Positions 9,536 to 17,714 of a stretch of DNA of 64,000 nt are shown here, in pieces; position 1 is the first letter of the stretch; each line of letters starts with the position of its first letter. The position numbers and the translations under genes are program-made. The notes under the pieces were generated by a model that was given only the letters and a program-made list of their open reading frames with translations, was not told where the DNA came from and made no database searches. Source of the DNA: Sphingobium sp. WTD-1. Lineage in GTDB: Bacteria > Pseudomonadota > Alphaproteobacteria > Sphingomonadales > Sphingomonadaceae. The stretch lies in NCBI RefSeq assembly GCF_030128825.1, contig NZ_CP119127.1, forward strand, positions 2,542,001 to 2,606,000, in the 5' to 3' direction.

Positions 9536-10867
9536 ATGAGTTCACAGGCCATTGCCTTCACCTCGAGCCAGCTTGAGGATGATGCGCGCAAAATCAATGC
9601 ACGCGACCACAGTATTGCACCGGGGGATATCTCCATTGGTGTGATCATTGGCCGCACCTCCGAATTTTTCGACTTCTTCGTTTACGCCATTGCCTCGGTG
9701 ATCGTTTTCCCGAGCCTGGTATTTCCCTATGTCGACCCGCTCACGGGGACGCTCTATTCCTTCGCGATCTTTTCCGTCGCCTTTATCACGCGCCCGATCG
9801 GGTCGTTGATCTTCATGGCGATCGACCGGCATTATGGCCGCGGCACCAAATTGACGGCCGCCCTGTTCTTGCTGGGCGGATCGACCGCGGCGATCGCCTT
9901 TATGCCCGGTTATGCGACGATTGGCCACTATGCTGCCGTCGTGCTGGTCGTTTTGCGGGCGGCACAGGGCATTGCGCTGGGTGGTACATGGGATGGCCTC
10001 GCTTCGCTGCTGTCGCTGAATGCCCCCCAGCACCAGCGTGGCTGGTATGCGATGGTGCCGCAGCTCGGCGCGCCGCTGGCGCTGTTGGTGGCGAGCGGGC
10101 TGTTCGCCTTCTTCCTGCTGACCTTGTCGGAAGGGGATTTCCTTGACTGGGGCTGGCGCTATCCCTTCTTCGTCGCCTTCGCGATCAACGTCGTGGCGCT
10201 GTTCGCCCGGCTGCGCATCGTCGTGACGCATGAGTTCGAGCGGCTGTTTGAGCAGAAGGATCTGGTGCCGTCCGAAGTGCTGCCGACCGTCAAGGCGGAA
10301 GGGCGCAACATCATCATCGGTGCCTTCGCACCGCTGGCGAGCTTCGCCCTGTTCCACATGGTCACCGTGTTTCCGCTCAGTTGGGTGGTGCTGTTCACCG
10401 ACCAGCCGATCGAACGCTTCCTGGTGATCGAGATGATCGGTGCGTCGGTCGGTCTGCTGGCGATCGTGGTGTCGGGCTTCATCGCCGACCAGATCGGCCG
10501 TCGCTCGCTGCTCGGCTGGTCGGCCCTGGGCATCGCGATCTTCGCGGTGGTGGCGCCGCTGCTGCTCAATGGCGGGGATCTGGGCGAGGTCGCCTTCATG
10601 ATCCTGGGCTTCATGCTGCTGGGCCTGGCGTTCGGCCAGTCGTCGGGCGTGGTGGCGTCCAACTTCGCGACCGAGGCGCGCTATACCAGTTCGGCGCTGA
10701 CGTCGGATCTGGCCTGGCTGGTCGGTGCCGGCTTCGCGCCGCTGCTGGCGCTGCTGCTGTCGGTGAAGTTCGGTCTAGCCGCGTCGGGCATCTACCTGCT
10801 GTCGGGCGCGATTGCGACGATGGTGGCGCTCTACGTCAACAAGGAACTGGCGGCGCGGGATCGCTGA
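9536..10867 (+). CDS. MFS transporter, metabolite:H+ symporter (MHS)-like
   Basis: Twelve-helix inner-membrane transporter of 443 residues. MHS-family features include GRTSEFFDFFVYA near residue 35 in helix 1, the loop motif DRHYGRGTKL between helices 2 and 3, and RAAQGIALGG near residue 145. The substrate cannot be told; relatives import dicarboxylates, sugars or osmolytes. ATG 9536 is preferred over ATG 9530 because the AGGGAG at 9521-9526 is then at a normal distance. The gene is divergent from cyoA and ends in a hairpin with a T-tract. The 187-nt gap before it shows no operator I can name with confidence. Confidence 0.8.
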   Translation: MSSQAIAFTSSQLEDDARKINARDHSIAPGDISIGVIIGRTSEFFDFFVYAIASVIVFPSLVFPYVDPLTGTLYSFAIFSVAFITRPIGSLIFMAIDRHYGRGTKLTAALFLLGGSTAAIAFMPGYATIGHYAAVVLVVLRAAQGIALGGTWDGLASLLSLNAPQHQRGWYAMVPQLGAPLALLVASGLFAFFLLTLSEGDFLDWGWRYPFFVAFAINVVALFARLRIVVTHEFERLFEQKDLVPSEVLPTVKAEGRNIIIGAFAPLASFALFHMVTVFPLSWVVLFTDQPIERFLVIEMIGASVGLLAIVVSGFIADQIGRRSLLGWSALGIAIFAVVAPLLLNGGDLGEVAFMILGFMLLGLAFGQSSGVVASNFATEARYTSSALTSDLAWLVGAGFAPLLALLLSVKFGLAASGIYLLSGAIATMVALYVNKELAARDR

Positions 10868-10896
10868 TCCCGGCCGACGGCCTTGCCAAAATGAGA

Positions 10897-10929
10897 AGCG
10901 TGATCGGCCCGGCCGGTCACGCTTTTTTT
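10897..10929 (+). terminator. intrinsic terminator after MFS transporter
   Basis: AGCGTGA (10897-10903) pairs with TCACGCT (10917-10923), with GC-rich inner pairing, followed by seven T. The glycosyltransferase stop codon on the other strand lies inside this hairpin. Confidence 0.8.
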
Positions 10930-11780
10930 GTGGCGGCGACCCTTGCTTTCATCCGGGCGAGGCCCTTGCGGTCGAACCAGCCGGTCGGGCCGGGGCGCGG
11001 GCGCCAGCGCGGGAGCCAATCGGGATAGAGGCTGACGAGTTCGCGCGGCAGGCCGGCGGGGCCGACCCGGCTCATGATGTCAGAGACGATGCGGTTCTGA
11101 TAATAGCGGACCGAATAGTTGATCAGCCGCTTGTAATGCATCCGCCAAGTCAGCGGCCGGGCGAGGCCGACCGGTTCGCAGGCAAAGCCCGCGCCCTCGC
11201 AGGCCAGCACCCGCTCCAATTGCCAGTCGGCATCGCTTGCCAGATCGGTATGCGCCCAGGAGGCGACCAGCCCGTCGTCGCCGATCAGGTCGTCGGGCAG
11301 GCGCAGGCCGCTTGTCCGGATGGCGGCGACGAAGCGGCCGGACAGGGCATAGAGATCGCCGAAGATGCCGCGCTCGATTCGCAGGTTGCGGCGATAGGTT
11401 TCCACTTCGCGGCCATTGACCGGCATGCCGGCGGCGGCGTTGGCCTGGGGGTGGGCGGCAAGGTCTGCCACCAGCGCGTCGATCGATCCAGGCGCGATCT
11501 GGGCATCGCCGTCGAGGAAGATGACGGCATCCTCCGTGCCGGTGAGCAGGTGGTGGACGACATGGTTCCAGGTGCGCGACTTGCCGCCGGCGGCGATGTC
11601 ATGGACGATCACATGGGCGCGGCCGGCGGCGGCTGCGCGAGCACGCTCCACGGTACGGTCGGTGGTGCCGTTCACCAGCACATGGAAGATGGTGAACGGG
11701 CGGTCGAGCGGCAGCGAGGCGAGGCAGCCGGCGATCCGGCGTTCCTCCTGGTGGGCGAAGATGGCAACCGCGACGACCAT
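10917..11780 (-). CDS. glycosyltransferase family 2 protein
   Basis: GT-A fold glycosyltransferase of 287 residues, probably cytoplasmic. The N-terminal nucleotide-sugar domain starts VVAVAIFAHQEERRIAGCL, and an acidic motif VIFLDGDAQIAPG near residue 90 is the expected metal/UDP-binding DxD-like site. The C-terminal part is basic (RYYQNRI, PRWRPRPGPTGWF) and has no membrane helix. Acceptor and sugar are unknown. ATG 11780 is chosen because it lies 7 nt after the amt stop; a longer open frame overlaps amt. The pairing of a transferase with an ammonium channel has no obvious functional sense, so simple cotranscription is the minimal reading. Confidence 0.8.
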   Translation of the reverse strand: MVVAVAIFAHQEERRIAGCLASLPLDRPFTIFHVLVNGTTDRTVERARAAAAGRAHVIVHDIAAGGKSRTWNHVVHHLLTGTEDAVIFLDGDAQIAPGSIDALVADLAAHPQANAAAGMPVNGREVETYRRNLRIERGIFGDLYALSGRFVAAIRTSGLRLPDDLIGDDGLVASWAHTDLASDADWQLERVLACEGAGFACEPVGLARPLTWRMHYKRLINYSVRYYQNRIVSDIMSRVGPAGLPRELVSLYPDWLPRWRPRPGPTGWFDRKGLARMKARVAATKKA

Positions 11781-11787
11781 GGCGGGA

Positions 11788-13059
11788 TCAGCGGAAGTCC
11801 CAGCCCTGCTGGCCATGCTCGACGGCGTCGGGGCCATCGGTTTCGGCCTGGGGCGTGGCGCGCAGCGGGACCAGGATCGAGACGATCAGCGCGGTGATGG
11901 CGGTGCCGACCAGCGCCCAGAGAGCGATCACGACCAGGCCGATCGCCTGGGCGAGCAGGCTGGCGGTGGCGCTGATGCCGGCGTCGAACCCGACCCCGCC
12001 GAGCAGCGGCAGGACGAACGGTGGCAGCAACAGCGCGCCGGTCGCGCCGCCCAGGCCATGGACGGCGAAGACATGGACGGGATCGTCGATCCAGGCGCTG
12101 ACGAAACCGGCGCCGATACGGGCGATGATCGCGGCGGCGAGGCCGATCAGCATCGCCCCGCCGGTGCCGACCAGTGCGGCCGAGGCGGAAATGGCGGCGA
12201 GGCCGGCAATGGCGCCGGACAGCAGGCCGGTGGCGCTGGCATGGGCGCCGAGCAGCCGGTCGACCAGCGCCCAGCCGAGGCTGGCGGCACAGGCGGCGAA
12301 GAAGAGATTGAGGATGGCGGTGGCGGCATCGTCGGTGGCGCCCAGCGCCCAGCCGCCGACCGCACCGGCATAGCCGACCCAGAAGAGCGCGCCGCCGGCG
12401 ATGGCGAGGATATGGGCATGGCCGCCACCCTGGGCATCGCGGGGGCGCCCGGCGACGAGGGCCAGGGCAAGGGCGGAAAAGCCGGCCAGGACATGGACGA
12501 CCAGGCCGCCGGCAAAGTCCATCGCGCCAAGCTGTGCCAGCCAGCCGCCGCCCCACATCCAGTGGACGATCGGGGCGAAGACCAGCAGCAGCCAGAGCGG
12601 CGCGAAGGCGGCGACCCAGCCAAGGCGGGCGCGGCCGGCGATCGCACCGACGGATATCGCCCCAGCCAGCACGGCAAAGCCCATCTGGAACAGGACGAAG
12701 GCGGATTCGGGCACGGTGAGGCCGTCGCGCAGCGGCGCGAGATTGGCGAGTAGCAGATTGCTGCCGCCGCCCAGCCATTCGCTGCCCGGCGCATAGGCAA
12801 GGCTGTAGCCGGCAAGACCCCAGCCGAGCAGGATCGTCGCGCCGGCGACCAGCGTCTGGGCCATCGCGGCGAGCCCGTGGCGGACATTGGCAAGCCCCGC
12901 ATGACGCAGCATCAGGCCCGGCAGCGCGGCGAGTAGCAGCAACAGGGCGCAGGCGATCATCCAGCCGGTGTCGCCGCTGTCGGGCGCCGCCACCTGGGCC
13001 GCGGCCGGCTGGGCCAGCAACAGGGCGGCAAGAACGGGCAGGGCAAGGGCTGGGCGCAT
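11788..13059 (-). CDS. amt: Amt family ammonium transporter
   Basis: Ammonium/ammonia channel of the inner membrane, 423 residues, with a cleavable N-terminal signal-like segment (ending AQPAAAQVAAPDSG) followed by eleven membrane helices. The twin pore histidines are in GLVVHVLAGF (near residue 185) and VFAVHGLGGATGALL (near residue 310). The upstream ammonium-site aspartate is in AMDFAGG, and the outer aromatic/serine region in ESAFVLFQMGFA. No glnK/glnB gene is adjacent, although amtB usually travels with one. It is followed by the glycosyltransferase on the same strand. The helix loops are Ala/Gly rich but the core is intact. Confidence 0.9.
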   Translation of the reverse strand: MRPALALPVLAALLLAQPAAAQVAAPDSGDTGWMIACALLLLLAALPGLMLRHAGLANVRHGLAAMAQTLVAGATILLGWGLAGYSLAYAPGSEWLGGGSNLLLANLAPLRDGLTVPESAFVLFQMGFAVLAGAISVGAIAGRARLGWVAAFAPLWLLLVFAPIVHWMWGGGWLAQLGAMDFAGGLVVHVLAGFSALALALVAGRPRDAQGGGHAHILAIAGGALFWVGYAGAVGGWALGATDDAATAILNLFFAACAASLGWALVDRLLGAHASATGLLSGAIAGLAAISASAALVGTGGAMLIGLAAAIIARIGAGFVSAWIDDPVHVFAVHGLGGATGALLLPPFVLPLLGGVGFDAGISATASLLAQAIGLVVIALWALVGTAITALIVSILVPLRATPQAETDGPDAVEHGQQGWDFR

Positions 13060-13164
13060 GGAGGAAGGTCCGGTTGGGGTCAGGTCGCCCTGACTAGCGC
13101 GGGCAGGGTAAAGACTTCCATAAGCATGGCAAAGTTCCGGCGGGGTGATGCGCCGCCGCGCCGT

Positions 13165-13860
13165 TCAGAAGCCCTCGGCGCCGCACTGGATGCGGCCGGT
13201 GCCTTCATTCTCGACGGTGCAGATCGGCTTGCCGGCGACGCTGACATCGCCCGATCCGGTCGAGCGGATGCTGACCGGGCCGTTGGCGGTGAGGGCGACA
13301 TTGCCCGAGCCGTCGCTGAGGATCGCGGCCTGGCGCGCGACCAGATGGTCGGCGACGATCGCGCCGGGGCCGCTGATGCGCAGATTGGCGACGCCAGCGG
13401 TGCCGGCGAGCGTGGTGCGGCCGCCGCCGGCGAGCGTGACCTGGAGATTGTCGAGCTGGAGCGACGCGACGCTGACATCGCCATTGCCGCCCTGCACGAT
13501 CTCGCCATTGAGGCCCTTCATCGCGCTGACCGCGACGGCGCCGCCGCCGGTCAGGACGATGCGGTTCACTTCGCCGGTGGAAAGGCGGATGGTGGCGGGG
13601 CCAAGACCCTTTTCACCCGGTTCGGGCCGCTCCATCGAGATGATGGCGAGCCGGCCCGAAACATCGACGCGCAGCCGGTCGAGCGCGCGCTGGTCCCCCT
13701 CTGCCCGTGCCGAGACGCCGGTGCCGGTGGTGATGATGACCGTGACCGGGGCGTCGACGCGGATCTGGTCGAAGCTGGTGATGGTATAGCCGCGGGTGGC
13801 GGCGCCGGCGGGCGAAGCCCCGGCCAGTGCCGCCGCCGCTGCCAGCATCAGGGGCCGCAA
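13165..13860 (-). CDS. GIN-domain (DUF2807) secreted protein, second of pair
   Basis: Exported protein of about 231 residues with a putative auto-transporter adhesin head GIN domain (DUF2807), a right-handed beta-helix-like fold made of short repeats with GSGDVSV, GNGDVSV and GGGRTTL turns. A signal peptide RPLMLAAAAALAGASPAGA precedes ATRGYTITSFDQIRV. The start is uncertain: TTG 13860 gives a clean signal peptide with a basic N-region, ATG 13848 overlaps the upstream stop as TGATG, and ATG 13896 gives a longer N-region. The two cysteines of the C-terminal KPICTVEN and RIQCGAEGF sequences may pair. Molecular role unknown; it is coupled to a paralogous GIN protein. Confidence 0.78.
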   Translation of the reverse strand: MRPLMLAAAAALAGASPAGAATRGYTITSFDQIRVDAPVTVIITTGTGVSARAEGDQRALDRLRVDVSGRLAIISMERPEPGEKGLGPATIRLSTGEVNRIVLTGGGAVAVSAMKGLNGEIVQGGNGDVSVASLQLDNLQVTLAGGGRTTLAGTAGVANLRISGPGAIVADHLVARQAAILSDGSGNVALTANGPVSIRSTGSGDVSVAGKPICTVENEGTGRIQCGAEGF

Positions 13861-14618
13861 TGCGCCTCGCCCGGTCCCATCGTGTTCGTCGTGCATTGCG
13901 CCTTGCCCTTCACCTTGACGTCGCCGGTGCCCATGATCTTGATAGCGACCGGACCGTCGGAGGCAAAGTCCATGTCGCCGGTGCCCATGATATCGGCTTC
14001 GGCGCGGCCGAGCTTTAGTCCGGCGGCGTCGATGTCGCCGGTGCCGGTGATTGACAATTCGCCCTGATCGGCCGTGCCGGCCAGGGTGATGCTGCCCGAT
14101 CCGGTGATTTCCGCCTTGAGGCTACCGAGTTTCACCTGGCCGATGTCGAGATCGCCCGATCCGGTGAGCGAGAGGGCCAGGTCGCCGCCTTCCGCCTTGT
14201 TGAGGGTGAAGTCGCCCGAGCCGGTGACATCGATCGCGCTGATCGCGGGCAGGGTGACATGGATGGTCGCGCCCTTGCCGCCGTCGACCTTGTTCCACAG
14301 GCCATCGGACTTGCGGCCGATCTGGAGCGTGTCGGCCTTCACCCGGATGTCGAGCAGGGCGACCGACTTGGGATCGCCATCGGCGGTGACCGAGAATTTG
14401 GGGCCGATAGTGACGACGACATTGTCAGGTCCGGTCACGTCGATGCGGCGGAAATCCTTGAGCGCAGCCCAGTCCTGCGGGGTGCTGGCGGCGGCCGGGG
14501 ATTCGCCGTTGCCGCCGCCGGACTGATGGTCGTTGCCGCGCGAGCAGGCGCTGGTGGCAAGGCCGATGGCGAGCAGGGTGGCGAGGGTCAGGTGATGGGA
14601 CAGGGGCAGGCGTGGCAT
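13848..14618 (-). CDS. GIN-domain (DUF2807) lipoprotein, first of pair
   Basis: Probable lipoprotein of 256 residues. The signal LTLATLLAIGLATSAC ends in a lipobox Cys, then a Gly/Ser/Asn linker, then a DUF2807 head GIN domain starting DFRRIDVTGPDNVVV and made of repeated turns GSGDFTL, GSGDLDI, GSGSITL, GTGDIDA, GTGDMDF, GTGDVKV. The regular spacing (about 20-22 residues) suggests a beta-solenoid. ATG 14618 is preferred because GGAG lies 6 nt upstream; ATG 14621 or 14630 are alternatives. It sits divergent from the M28 peptidase gene with a 120-nt shared promoter region. Function unknown; an envelope or surface role is inference. Confidence 0.85.
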   Translation of the reverse strand: MPRLPLSHHLTLATLLAIGLATSACSRGNDHQSGGGNGESPAAASTPQDWAALKDFRRIDVTGPDNVVVTIGPKFSVTADGDPKSVALLDIRVKADTLQIGRKSDGLWNKVDGGKGATIHVTLPAISAIDVTGSGDFTLNKAEGGDLALSLTGSGDLDIGQVKLGSLKAEITGSGSITLAGTADQGELSITGTGDIDAAGLKLGRAEADIMGTGDMDFASDGPVAIKIMGTGDVKVKGKAQCTTNTMGPGEAHCGP

Positions 14619-14738
14619 CATTATCTCCATGCTGTATTATATTCACAATACACTCTTGCCGTGGCGGTTCCAAGCCCCCTTGTTCGTCGGGCAGGATAAG
14701 GCATGATATCTGCAGGATAAAAGAAGGGTATTCCACCG

Positions 14739-16337
14739 ATGCGCAAGCTGTTTTCCGCCCTGCCGCTGGTCGCGATGATGGGAGCAGCGGCCAGCGCCGC
14801 GCCGGCTGAGGATGATCTGGCGGCACGTGGCGCGACATGGTGGCGCCATGTCCAGATATTGGCGGCGGACGACATGCAGGGGCGCGGCACCGGCACGCCG
14901 GGCTATGACAAGGCGGCCGACTATGTGATCGGCCAGTTTCAGGCATTGGGGCTGAAACCGGCCGGGGTCGAGGGCTACAAGCAGCCGATCGCCTTCGTCG
15001 AGCAGACGGTGCTGTCGGGCGAAAGCAGGGCCAGCCTGGTCGGCGCGAGTGGCGAGACGGCGCTGGCTGTGCCGGGCGACATCATCTTTTCCGGCAGCGG
15101 CGGCCCGGTGCCCGGCGCGATCGACGCGCCGATGGTGTTTGCCGGCTATGGCCTGCATCTGCCGGAAGTGGGCCATGACGATTTTGCCGGGCTGGACCTG
15201 AAAGGCAAGATCGTGGTGGTCGTTTCGGGCGGGCCGGCGGAGATCAGCGGCGCGCTCAAATCCCATGCCCGATCGGAACGGGGCCATTGGCTGGCGGCGC
15301 AGGGGGCGGTCGGCACGATCAGCCTGGTAACGCCGGGGCAAGTCGAGATTCCCTGGGACCGGCGCAAGGCGCTGGCGAGCGCGCCGGCGGTCTATTATGA
15401 GGATGTGGCGATGCGCGACACGCAGACGCCCTTCCTCAATGCCCAGTTCGACCCGGCCCGGTCGGCCGACCTGTTCGCCGGCAGCGGCCAGGATTTCGCG
15501 GCGATCGCGGCCGCGGCCGATGCGTCGAAGCCGGTCGCCAGCTTCCCGCTGACGCTGCGGCTGAAGGCGGCGGTCGCGGCCAAACGGGTGGCGCTGTCGT
15601 CGCCCAATCTGGTGGCGGTGATGCCGGGCAGCGACCCCAAGCTGGCCAAGGACTATGTCGTGCTGTCGGCGCATCTGGACGGCTATGGCGTCGGCACGCC
15701 GATCAAGGGCGACGCCATCTATAATGGCGCGCTGGACAACGCGTCGGGCGTCGCCAGCCTGATCGAGATCGCCAAGGCGTTGAAGACTGGCAAGGTTAAG
15801 CCGAAACGGTCCATCCTGTTCATCATCGTCACCGGCGAGGAAAAGGGCCTGCTGGGATCGCGCTATTTCGCGCGGCGGCCGACCGTGCCGAGCAAGAGCA
15901 TCGTTGCCGACCTCAATTTCGACATGGCGCTGCCGATCTTCAAGCTGACCAGCGTGACCCCGGTCGGCTATGACCAGAGCAGCCTGGGCCAGGATGCGGC
16001 GGCGGTGAGCGACGCGATGGGCCTGCCGATCACGCCCGATCCCTTCCCCGACCGCAACGTCTTCATCCGGTCCGACCAATATGCCTTCATCCGCGAGGGG
16101 ATACCGGCGCTGTTCTTCAAATATGGCTTCAAGGCCGGGACGCCGGAAGCGACTGTGGAGAAGGCGTGGCGCGCGAACATCTATCATTCGCCCTTCGACG
16201 ACGCGAACCAGCCGGTGATGCCGGCTGAGACGGCAAAGCTGAACGATTATGTGACCGCGGTGACGCTGCGGGTCGCCAATGCGGACACGCGGCCGAGCTG
16301 GAACAGCGACAGCTTCTTCAAGCGGTTCGTGAAATAG
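14739..16337 (+). CDS. secreted M28 family metallopeptidase
   Basis: Zinc-dependent exopeptidase of 532 residues with a signal peptide (first 20 residues, cleavage after ASAA). A protease-associated-like insert (about 100-240) containing APMVFAGYGLHLPE is followed by the M28 catalytic core. Metal and catalytic residues are visible: SAHLDGYG near residue 310 (His ligand and Asp), NGALDNASG near 331 (bridging Asp), TGEEKGLLGS near 366 (catalytic Glu and Glu ligand), and YHSPFDD near 482 (final His). It should remove N-terminal residues from peptides in the periplasm. A 16-bp tandem duplication follows its stop codon. Confidence 0.9.
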   Translation: MRKLFSALPLVAMMGAAASAAPAEDDLAARGATWWRHVQILAADDMQGRGTGTPGYDKAADYVIGQFQALGLKPAGVEGYKQPIAFVEQTVLSGESRASLVGASGETALAVPGDIIFSGSGGPVPGAIDAPMVFAGYGLHLPEVGHDDFAGLDLKGKIVVVVSGGPAEISGALKSHARSERGHWLAAQGAVGTISLVTPGQVEIPWDRRKALASAPAVYYEDVAMRDTQTPFLNAQFDPARSADLFAGSGQDFAAIAAAADASKPVASFPLTLRLKAAVAAKRVALSSPNLVAVMPGSDPKLAKDYVVLSAHLDGYGVGTPIKGDAIYNGALDNASGVASLIEIAKALKTGKVKPKRSILFIIVTGEEKGLLGSRYFARRPTVPSKSIVADLNFDMALPIFKLTSVTPVGYDQSSLGQDAAAVSDAMGLPITPDPFPDRNVFIRSDQYAFIREGIPALFFKYGFKAGTPEATVEKAWRANIYHSPFDDANQPVMPAETAKLNDYVTAVTLRVANADTRPSWNSDSFFKRFVK

Positions 16338-16353
16338 GCGGTTCGTGAAATAG
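16322..16353 (+). repeat. 16-bp tandem duplication spanning the M28 stop codon
   Basis: The 16-mer GCGGTTCGTGAAATAG occurs twice in direct succession (16322-16337 and 16338-16353). The first copy encodes the last residues and stop of the M28 peptidase; the second is an untranslated copy. It looks like a recent slippage duplication. Confidence 0.95.
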
Positions 16354-16380
16354 GGCGCAGGGCGAGCGGCGGAGACGATC

Positions 16381-16692
16381 ATGAACCAGGCGAGGCGCAT
16401 GCTGACCGGATGCGGGCTGGTGCTGGGGGCCGCGGGCTTTTTCCTGCTGGGCCTAGGGGTGTCGCAGCGCGCGGCGTATCGGCAGGAGGCGCCGCCTTCT
16501 GCCGTATCGTCAGCGGGGCCGGCATCGCCGCCATCGGGCAGACGGATATTCTCTCCCTCGATCGCGGGAGACCCCTATGTCCTGCAGCAATGGAAGGAGG
16601 CCATCGAGAAGATGGAGCGGCGCTGCCGGGAGGCGAAGGAATTTTGTGCCGAGGCCAAGGCAGCTCGGGAACAGATGGACGAAATCCGATAA
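16381..16692 (+). CDS. small membrane-anchored protein of unknown function
   Basis: Not recognised. The 103-residue product starts MNQARRMLTG, has one membrane helix or signal anchor (about residues 8-28, CGLVLGAAGFFLLGLGV), a Pro/Ser-rich linker, and a C-terminal charged helix (QQWKEAIEKMERRCREAKEF) with two cysteines and likely coiled-coil character. It would be inner-membrane tethered with the helix outside. It follows the M28 gene by 43 nt on the same strand and might be cotranscribed. A shadow frame of similar length exists but has no signal or composition support. Confidence 0.6.
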   Translation: MNQARRMLTGCGLVLGAAGFFLLGLGVSQRAAYRQEAPPSAVSSAGPASPPSGRRIFSPSIAGDPYVLQQWKEAIEKMERRCREAKEFCAEAKAAREQMDEIR

Positions 16693-16762
16693 TCGATTGG
16701 TTATGAATGTGACTTGATCGATGGGATTGGGCGCATGACCAGTTGCCCCTGGCGCGGTTGCA

Positions 16763-17332
16763 TCATGGTTGCGGTCGGGGCGGTTGACCGCGGAGCCAGC
16801 GCTGGGGCCTGCAATTGCCGACGCGGGTGCCGGTGATCGACATGAGAAATTCTGCGTCGCCGCCCATGGGGCTGCCCAGATCGCGGGTGGGCGTGCTATT
16901 GACCTCGAACAGGCGGATGTTGCGCTTTATCTCGACACTGCGCGGGCCGATTTCGCCTTCCAGCTTGCCCTGCATCCACCCCCCCGGACCGATCCAGCAA
17001 CGCTGATTGCCGTGAATGGCGGCGCCGTCGCCGTCCAGTTTGCATTGCCGGCAATAGCTGGACGTGCCGGGGCCGGCGAAACTGTCGTCCAGCATGGTTT
17101 CGATCGTCGCGTCGATCGTGCCGTCGGGGATGCACAGATTCCAGGTGCGGATCGGCAGGGTGCGGGTGCTGAAATCGCGGATCACGGTCTGGTGCTGGCT
17201 GAACGCCCATTGGCCGGCAAGGATCGGATTTGCACGGCCGGTGACGACGATCGGCGGCCCTTTTGGCGGGGCGGGCGTATGGCTAGGCCGCACGGAGATA
17301 TGCGGATGGTCTGCTTCTGCTGGTAGGTTCAT
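16763..17332 (-). CDS. hypothetical protein (DUF3617-like), 5' end abuts IS30 remnant
   Basis: The 189-residue frame is Cys-containing and resembles small exported sphingomonad proteins of the DUF3617 type: a GQWAFSQHQTV opening strand, LCIPDG, a CRQC pair near residue 95, RCWIG, and a C-terminal NCRPQRW. There is no signal peptide; the first 33 residues are Pro-rich and include PPIVVTGR. Its ATG overlaps the stop of the IS30 transposase remnant as ATGA, so the original 5' end with an export signal was probably removed by the insertion. The product may be a non-functional remnant or a cytosolic form. Family assignment is tentative. Confidence 0.5.
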   Translation of the reverse strand: MNLPAEADHPHISVRPSHTPAPPKGPPIVVTGRANPILAGQWAFSQHQTVIRDFSTRTLPIRTWNLCIPDGTIDATIETMLDDSFAGPGTSSYCRQCKLDGDGAAIHGNQRCWIGPGGWMQGKLEGEIGPRSVEIKRNIRLFEVNSTPTRDLGSPMGGDAEFLMSITGTRVGNCRPQRWLRGQPPRPQP

Positions 17333-17568
17333 CGGGTGGGCGTCATATAGGCTTTGAAATGCTCTGCGGGCGTTCGATGTTCGAGCGCTTTTCTTGGCCG
17401 TTCGTTGCGTTGCCTGGCAACGGCACTCCTCTTGGCCTGACCGTATAGCGACAGATCGCTTCCTTTAGGAAAATGCTGTCGCAGCAGGCGATTGGTGTTT
17501 TCGTTGGAGCCGCGCTGCCAGCGATCCCATATCTCCGCTCGCTGACCGGGCGTATAATAGATTCAACG
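17329..17568 (-). pseudogene. IS30 family transposase, C-terminal remnant
   Basis: In the minus-strand frame ending at the TGA 17331-17329, the translation reads YYTPGQRAEIWDRWQRGSN, then ENTNRLLRQHFPKGSDLSLYG, then RQRNERPRKALEHRTPAEHF. This is the conserved C-terminus of IS30-family DDE transposases (W-QRGSNENTN-LLRQ-FPKG and RPRK-L--RTP-E). Only about 75 residues remain; an in-frame TGA and an unrelated palindrome lie upstream. The N-terminal HTH and the first two catalytic acidic residues are absent, so the element is dead. Confidence 0.85.
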
Positions 17569-17582
17569 ACGCTGCGTCGTTG
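17564..17582. repeat. short perfect palindrome at IS30 remnant boundary
   Basis: CAACGACG and CGTCGTTG flank a 3-nt loop. It lies exactly where transposase similarity ends, so it could be a deletion scar or a hairpin of the flanking sequence. Confidence 0.6.
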
Positions 17583-17644
17583 CGACACTCCATCCTCCTC
17601 GAAAGATTAAAGTGTTGCCGCCACCCGTTGAACCCACCGCATAA

Positions 17645-17677
17645 CTCCCTCACCCCAGCCTTCGCCGGAGTGAGGGA
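17645..17677. repeat. REP-like hairpin repeat
   Basis: TCCCTCAC (17646-17653) pairs with GTGAGGGA (17670-17677) around CCCAGCCTTCGCCGGA. A related 'TCATCCTTCGCCGGGATG' hairpin is present near 38890, which suggests a dispersed family. The rest of 17583-17714 shows nothing codable. Confidence 0.55.
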
Positions 17678-17714
17678 AAGAGAAACCGATTGTCTTCCAT
17701 GGATCGTTCGAGAG

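Noticed and set aside
16769..17326. plus-strand frame opposite the DUF3617-like gene
   Set aside because: No start signal or composition support; the minus frame has paired cysteines and family resemblance.
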